Positions 60,664-64,000 of a DNA stretch of 64,000 nucleotides are shown here, piece after piece. A model generated the notes under the pieces. The model was given only the letters and a program-made list of their open reading frames with translations. It was not told the DNA's origin and made no database searches. Source of the DNA: Pyxidicoccus parkwaysis (lineage in GTDB: Bacteria; Myxococcota; Myxococcia; Myxococcales; Myxococcaceae); contig NZ_CP071090.1 in NCBI RefSeq assembly GCF_017301735.1, positions 1,426,001 to 1,490,000 on the forward strand, given 5' to 3'. Position numbers and translations under genes: made by a program. How positions within the stretch are numbered: position 1 is the first letter of the stretch; each line of letters opens with the position of its first letter.

Positions 60664-63264
60664 TCACGAGAGGAGGTCGCTGGCGCTGAGCGTGGGGGTC
60701 ACCTGCTCGCGGAAGAGCGCGTAGGCGGCGCTTCCGGGCGGGAGGGTGACATCTCCCCGATACAGGGCCGCGAACAAAGGCTCGCTCCCGCGCACGTCCA
60801 GCCGCGTCGCGGGAGTCGAGCCGAGGTCCTTCCGGAGCCGCAGATGGAACGCGGCGGCGTCTTCCCCGGGCCCGCGTATGAAGACGCGCGGTACCGGGCC
60901 TCTCACGGTGACGCGGCTTCCTCGCGCGGCCGCGTGCAGCAGGGCGAGGTCATACATCGACGCGCGCACGCCGCTCGCGAAGTACTCCATCATCTCGGGG
61001 CAGATTTTCGAGATGGCCTCATTCGAGGACTGGACGGTGTTGAGCTCCAGCTCTCCCTTCGAATAGGTGTCGAGCCAGTGCAGCGTGCTGTCGCGCAGGT
61101 CGATGGCCAGCGGCAGGAAGATGCCGTTGTCACCCTGGAGCGCGAACTTGAGCTCGACGGTCCTCGGGTCGAAGTGCTTCCCCTGGACGTCGTCGCGGAG
61201 CATCAGTCCGGCGAAGGCGCGCTCCAGGCTGCTGAAGGGCAGGCCCGCGTAGTTGTTGACCACCATCACCGCGTAGCGAAGCCCCTGCGCCAGGGCGAGC
61301 ACCCGGTCGACGTCGACGAACTCGGAGGCGCCGTCGGGGAAGGGCGCGTCCCGCAGGTCACCGGAGCTGACGGCGATGGGCGCACCGGACGGGGCCGCGA
61401 ACCTCAGTTGGGAGAAGGAGCAGAGTCCCGCGTACGTCCAATCCGCCGTGTAGAAGCCGACCGAGAGGTCGATGTCCGTGGGCACACCTCCTTGCTCGGG
61501 TCTGCACCAGTGGAGGAAGAGTCGGAAGGTCTTCCCCTCGGGGATTTGGACTCGCGCGCCACGCGGCAGCGCCACCGCCGACGGGCTGGCCGTCCGCTCG
61601 TTGAAAGGGACGGGGATGTGCTTCAGCTCCTCGTCGATGAGGAAGTCCTCGAACGCGGGCTTGCTCGCGAAGCGGCGCAACAGCTCGAGCTCGATGGCCC
61701 TGACGGACGGAGCCACGTCATCCGGCGAGAGCACCGCGCGCTCATCGGGGCCGGACACGCCCTTCGCCGTCCCGCCCTTCGGCCAGTACATGCGGAGCCC
61801 GGCCCGCTGTAGCCGCTTCGGGAGATGGCTGAGCAGGGTGAGCAGGACGGGCGTGGAGAACTCGCCGCAGCAGCCGGTGAAGGCCTCCACCAGCTCCTGC
61901 CTCGCGCGCGCGTCGTCGCCCGCGAGCCGCAGGGCATGGTCATAGCGCCGCGCGAACTCTCCCGGACGCTGGAGGAGGAGCTGCTTCAGGCCCTCCATGT
62001 CGTGGCTTCGGGCCGCTGTCTCCAGCCGGGAGGAGTACCCGGCGAACGCGGGCGCGGGCGTGCCGTCCGGTGCCTTCTTCCGCACCACGGCGAAGGCTCG
62101 GGCCACGTTCGGGAAGCGGTCCGCGTACTCGTGCGGGTGCAGGAACTCGCCGAGCCAGACCCAGTACGAGCGATGCCGCAGCATGTCCTCGACGAGGCCG
62201 TCGGGGTGGAAGCCCTCCAGCAGCGCGAGGAGGGCCCTTCGCAGGGGGCGCTTGAGGCGCGCGACCTTGAACCGGTGGACTCGCAGGTGGACCGAGACTT
62301 CGTCGTGCCTGGAATGCGCGGCCGAGCTGCGGATGATTTCGGCCATCCGTCCCCAGAACCGGCCGGACGGCGTGTGGAGGCTCACGGGCTTGAACTGGGG
62401 CTGCGCCGCGAGTGCCGGGTCGGCGCCGGAGTAGACGGCGATGAGGCGGAGCACATCCGTCGCCGTGGAGAGGTAGCCGCGTGCGACGGGCAGCACCGCC
62501 TGCGGCTCACACCGCTGGAACAGGGCGCCAAAAATCTCCGCGACGTTCTCCCGGACGGGGATTTCCTCGGGCAGCCATGCGAGCACCCGCGCGCCCAGGT
62601 CGTGAATCAGCGTCTTGAAGTCGTCCTTGTCCGACGGCGAGAGGACCTGCTTGCGCGCGCAGAAGCTGACGAACAATTCCCGGGCCTGACTGTCGATGTC
62701 CGTGCCCGCATCCAGCAGCTTGAAGGTGACGCGCTCGGCGGGGAGCGCGGCAGGCGCCCGGGGCTTGAAGAACGGGGACGGCGTGTCGACGGGGTGCTCA
62801 CAGACGGGGCAGGCGCTGTAGTTCGAGCCGTCGAAGCACTGGTCGCAGACCACGTGGAGGCAGGGGCTCAGGACGTGCGTGGTGCTGGTGTTCCCGCAGA
62901 AGAGGCAGGGCTGGCCTTCCGCCTGGAGGAAGTGGCTCAGCACCTTGCGCATCCAGAGGTCGAACGTGTCGCGCGGAATGTCCCGGGGAAAGTCGCGGAA
63001 CAGGGGCTGGTGTTGCTGGTCGCCTCCCACGTGCTCGGCGAGCTCGTTCCAGAGCCAGCCCTGGAGCCGCGTGAGCTCGGCGATGGGCAGACGTGCGAGG
63101 CGCGCGCGCAGCCGCGCTGACACGGCGTACCCCAGTTCCGCGAGCTTGATGTCGACGGCCCGCAGGTAGCTCTCCGGGAGCGTGTCCTGGGACTGCTCCG
63201 GCACGAAGACGAGGCCGGAGCGTCGGAGGAGGACTGCCAGCGTCGGCGTGGGCTGTTCATTCAT
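60664..63264 (-). CDS. RING-finger protein of the MXAN_6230/SCO0607 type with TerD-like C-terminus
   Basis: 866 residues. At about 118-155 a cross-brace zinc motif CLFCGN...C.HVVCDQC......CPVC matches a RING finger: four cysteine pairs with a His. RING domains are rare in bacteria. The middle is helical without known motifs. The C-terminal third contains GGVPTDIDLSVGFYTADWTYA, close to the TerD metal/stress fold (DLDxs), and GLRYAVMVVNNYAG, also a TerD-like strand. The family is found mainly in myxobacteria and actinomycetes; a ubiquitin-like partner is not known. ATG 63264 starts after a hairpin. No signal peptide. Confidence 0.83.
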   Translation of the reverse strand: MNEQPTPTLAVLLRRSGLVFVPEQSQDTLPESYLRAVDIKLAELGYAVSARLRARLARLPIAELTRLQGWLWNELAEHVGGDQQHQPLFRDFPRDIPRDTFDLWMRKVLSHFLQAEGQPCLFCGNTSTTHVLSPCLHVVCDQCFDGSNYSACPVCEHPVDTPSPFFKPRAPAALPAERVTFKLLDAGTDIDSQARELFVSFCARKQVLSPSDKDDFKTLIHDLGARVLAWLPEEIPVRENVAEIFGALFQRCEPQAVLPVARGYLSTATDVLRLIAVYSGADPALAAQPQFKPVSLHTPSGRFWGRMAEIIRSSAAHSRHDEVSVHLRVHRFKVARLKRPLRRALLALLEGFHPDGLVEDMLRHRSYWVWLGEFLHPHEYADRFPNVARAFAVVRKKAPDGTPAPAFAGYSSRLETAARSHDMEGLKQLLLQRPGEFARRYDHALRLAGDDARARQELVEAFTGCCGEFSTPVLLTLLSHLPKRLQRAGLRMYWPKGGTAKGVSGPDERAVLSPDDVAPSVRAIELELLRRFASKPAFEDFLIDEELKHIPVPFNERTASPSAVALPRGARVQIPEGKTFRLFLHWCRPEQGGVPTDIDLSVGFYTADWTYAGLCSFSQLRFAAPSGAPIAVSSGDLRDAPFPDGASEFVDVDRVLALAQGLRYAVMVVNNYAGLPFSSLERAFAGLMLRDDVQGKHFDPRTVELKFALQGDNGIFLPLAIDLRDSTLHWLDTYSKGELELNTVQSSNEAISKICPEMMEYFASGVRASMYDLALLHAAARGSRVTVRGPVPRVFIRGPGEDAAAFHLRLRKDLGSTPATRLDVRGSEPLFAALYRGDVTLPPGSAAYALFREQVTPTLSASDLLS

Positions 63265-63276
63265 CGCGGAGTCCCC

Positions 63277-63318
63277 AAAAAGCGAGGGCGGATTGGACCT
63301 GAGAGGCCCAACCCGCCC
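63277..63318 (-). terminator. Intrinsic terminator or leader attenuator before the RING gene
   Basis: On the minus strand GGGCGGGTTGGGCCT (63318-63304) pairs with AGGTCCAATCCGCCC (63300-63286) over 15 positions with two G-U pairs and a CTC loop, followed by TCGC and TTTTT (63281-63277). The run of T ends only 12 bases before the RING start codon. It may end the upstream methyltransferase transcript or regulate the RING gene by attenuation. Confidence 0.7.
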
Positions 63319-63442
63319 ACGAATGCGAAGGAAATCGCCCAGGCTGGATTTTAGGGTTGAGAAGGAAGCCTGGGCTAAGCCTTCGTGCCTCACGGTAGCC
63401 CACGGTGGCGTCGGGTGTCCACGGAGGCCCCGGCGCCCGGGC

Positions 63443-64000
63443 TCAGCGCGCGGCGCCAGGCTCGAAGCGCGTGAGGAAGACCTTGAACTGGACCGAGACG
63501 AAGAGCGTACGCGGCGCCGCGAATCCGGTCCGGGCGAACATCGCGGCCAGCGCGGCGTCGGACTCGATGGGCTGCATCTTCGCGAAGCCCTGGCGTCGAC
63601 GCTCCAGCTCTTCCGGGGAAGCTCCATACGTTCGCCACCGGCGCAGCTCCACTTTCATCAACTCGGGGTCCATGCCGATGCGGCAGCCCAGGACGAGGGG
63701 CGCTCCGGGCTTGAGTCGCCGGGTCACCTCGCGCAGCAGCTCGAGGCGGGCCTCCTCGCCCTCCACGTGGTGCAGGACCCCCATCATCTGTGCGCCGTCG
63801 AACAGAGGGCCGGGAGGCAGGGTGTGCAGCTCGCCCACGTGCAGGTGGGTGCGCGAGAGCAGCCCCTCGGCCTCCAGGCGCTTGCGGGCGACGTCGAGCA
63901 TGGCTCCGGAGGGGTCCACGCCCGTGAAGCGCCAGCCGGGCACGTCGAAGCGGGTATAGGGGACCAATTCCGCGCCCGTGCCCACGCCCACGTAGAGCAC
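63443..64000 (-). CDS. Class I SAM-dependent methyltransferase, 5' end outside window
   Basis: About 186 residues visible, cut at the window end. Motif I is VLYVGVGTGAELVPY, followed by GVDPSGAMLDVARKRL (acidic SAM ligand) and ALF/GPLFDGAQMMGVLHHV. These are Rossmann methyltransferase motifs of the Methyltransf_11/25 type. The C-terminal part has ERRRQGFAKMQPIESDAALAAMF and VSVQFKVFLTRFE. Small-molecule methylation is likely; the substrate cannot be read. Confidence 0.82.
   Translation of the reverse strand: MLYVGVGTGAELVPYTRFDVPGWRFTGVDPSGAMLDVARKRLEAEGLLSRTHLHVGELHTLPPGPLFDGAQMMGVLHHVEGEEARLELLREVTRRLKPGAPLVLGCRIGMDPELMKVELRRWRTYGASPEELERRRQGFAKMQPIESDAALAAMFARTGFAAPRTLFVSVQFKVFLTRFEPGAAR

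Overview
The window is high-GC DNA with dense, mostly overlapping operons. Its gene content points to a myxobacterium of the Myxococcaceae (Myxococcus / Corallococcus / Pyxidicoccus type). The main grounds are a complete Che3/Crd-type chemosensory operon next to an NtrC-family regulator, a very long RCC1-repeat lipoprotein, an MXAN_6230/SCO0607-type RING protein, many lipoproteins and several histidine kinases. No tRNA, rRNA, CRISPR array, integrase or transposase was found.

Layout. 1-11418 is the che3-like locus: a divergent sigma-54 activator (crdA-like), a Pal/OmpA-type lipoprotein (crdB-like), CheW, a second short CheW-like protein, two tandem six-helix MCPs, a CheA-receiver hybrid, CheB and CheR. 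11507-13491 holds a YbgF/CpoB-like lipoprotein overlapping a gene with an in-frame UGA followed by a textbook bacterial SECIS hairpin, so it is a predicted selenoprotein. 13603-20507 is housekeeping and metabolic: ribosomal protein L31, an orphan DNA methyltransferase, an M1 aminopeptidase and a fadN-fadA beta-oxidation pair behind a perfect 22-bp palindrome. 20750-24043 encodes 21 RCC1 blades. 24245-29288 is a three-gene lipid operon (alpha-oxoamine synthase, a fatty-acid-hydroxylase/N-acyltransferase fusion, a second N-acyltransferase) that looks like a sphingoid/ceramide pathway.

29201-36213 looks patchy: a membrane MutS-like ATPase, dgcN-dgcA for D-glutamate use, and an MpaB-type oxygenase. 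Beside dgcA and beside the oxygenase gene lie small inserted blocks (a Cys-rich secreted peptide plus a signal-peptidase fragment; a lipoprotein metallopeptidase). Each block is bounded by a duplicated remnant of the neighbour's 3' end. 36213-41477 carries pirin, a LysR regulator and a double-core hybrid kinase.

41516-46657 (minus strand) is the most unusual system. A 63-residue precursor has a double-glycine leader and a Ser/His/Lys repeat core. It is followed by a protein kinase with a PqqD-like N-terminal domain, a C39-peptidase ABC exporter and an HlyD adaptor, with 4-nt overlaps between the last three genes. I infer a secreted, kinase-modified histidine-rich peptide. 46882-52555 is a divergent envelope-sensing unit (YfiR-like protein and CHASE8-type kinase against a TonB-dependent receptor and an overlapping LivK-like lipoprotein). 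52711-64000 holds an S41 protease, small secreted or hypothetical proteins, an LRR protein, a nucleoside deaminase, a phospholipase-C-like secreted protein, the RING/TerD-like protein and a truncated methyltransferase.
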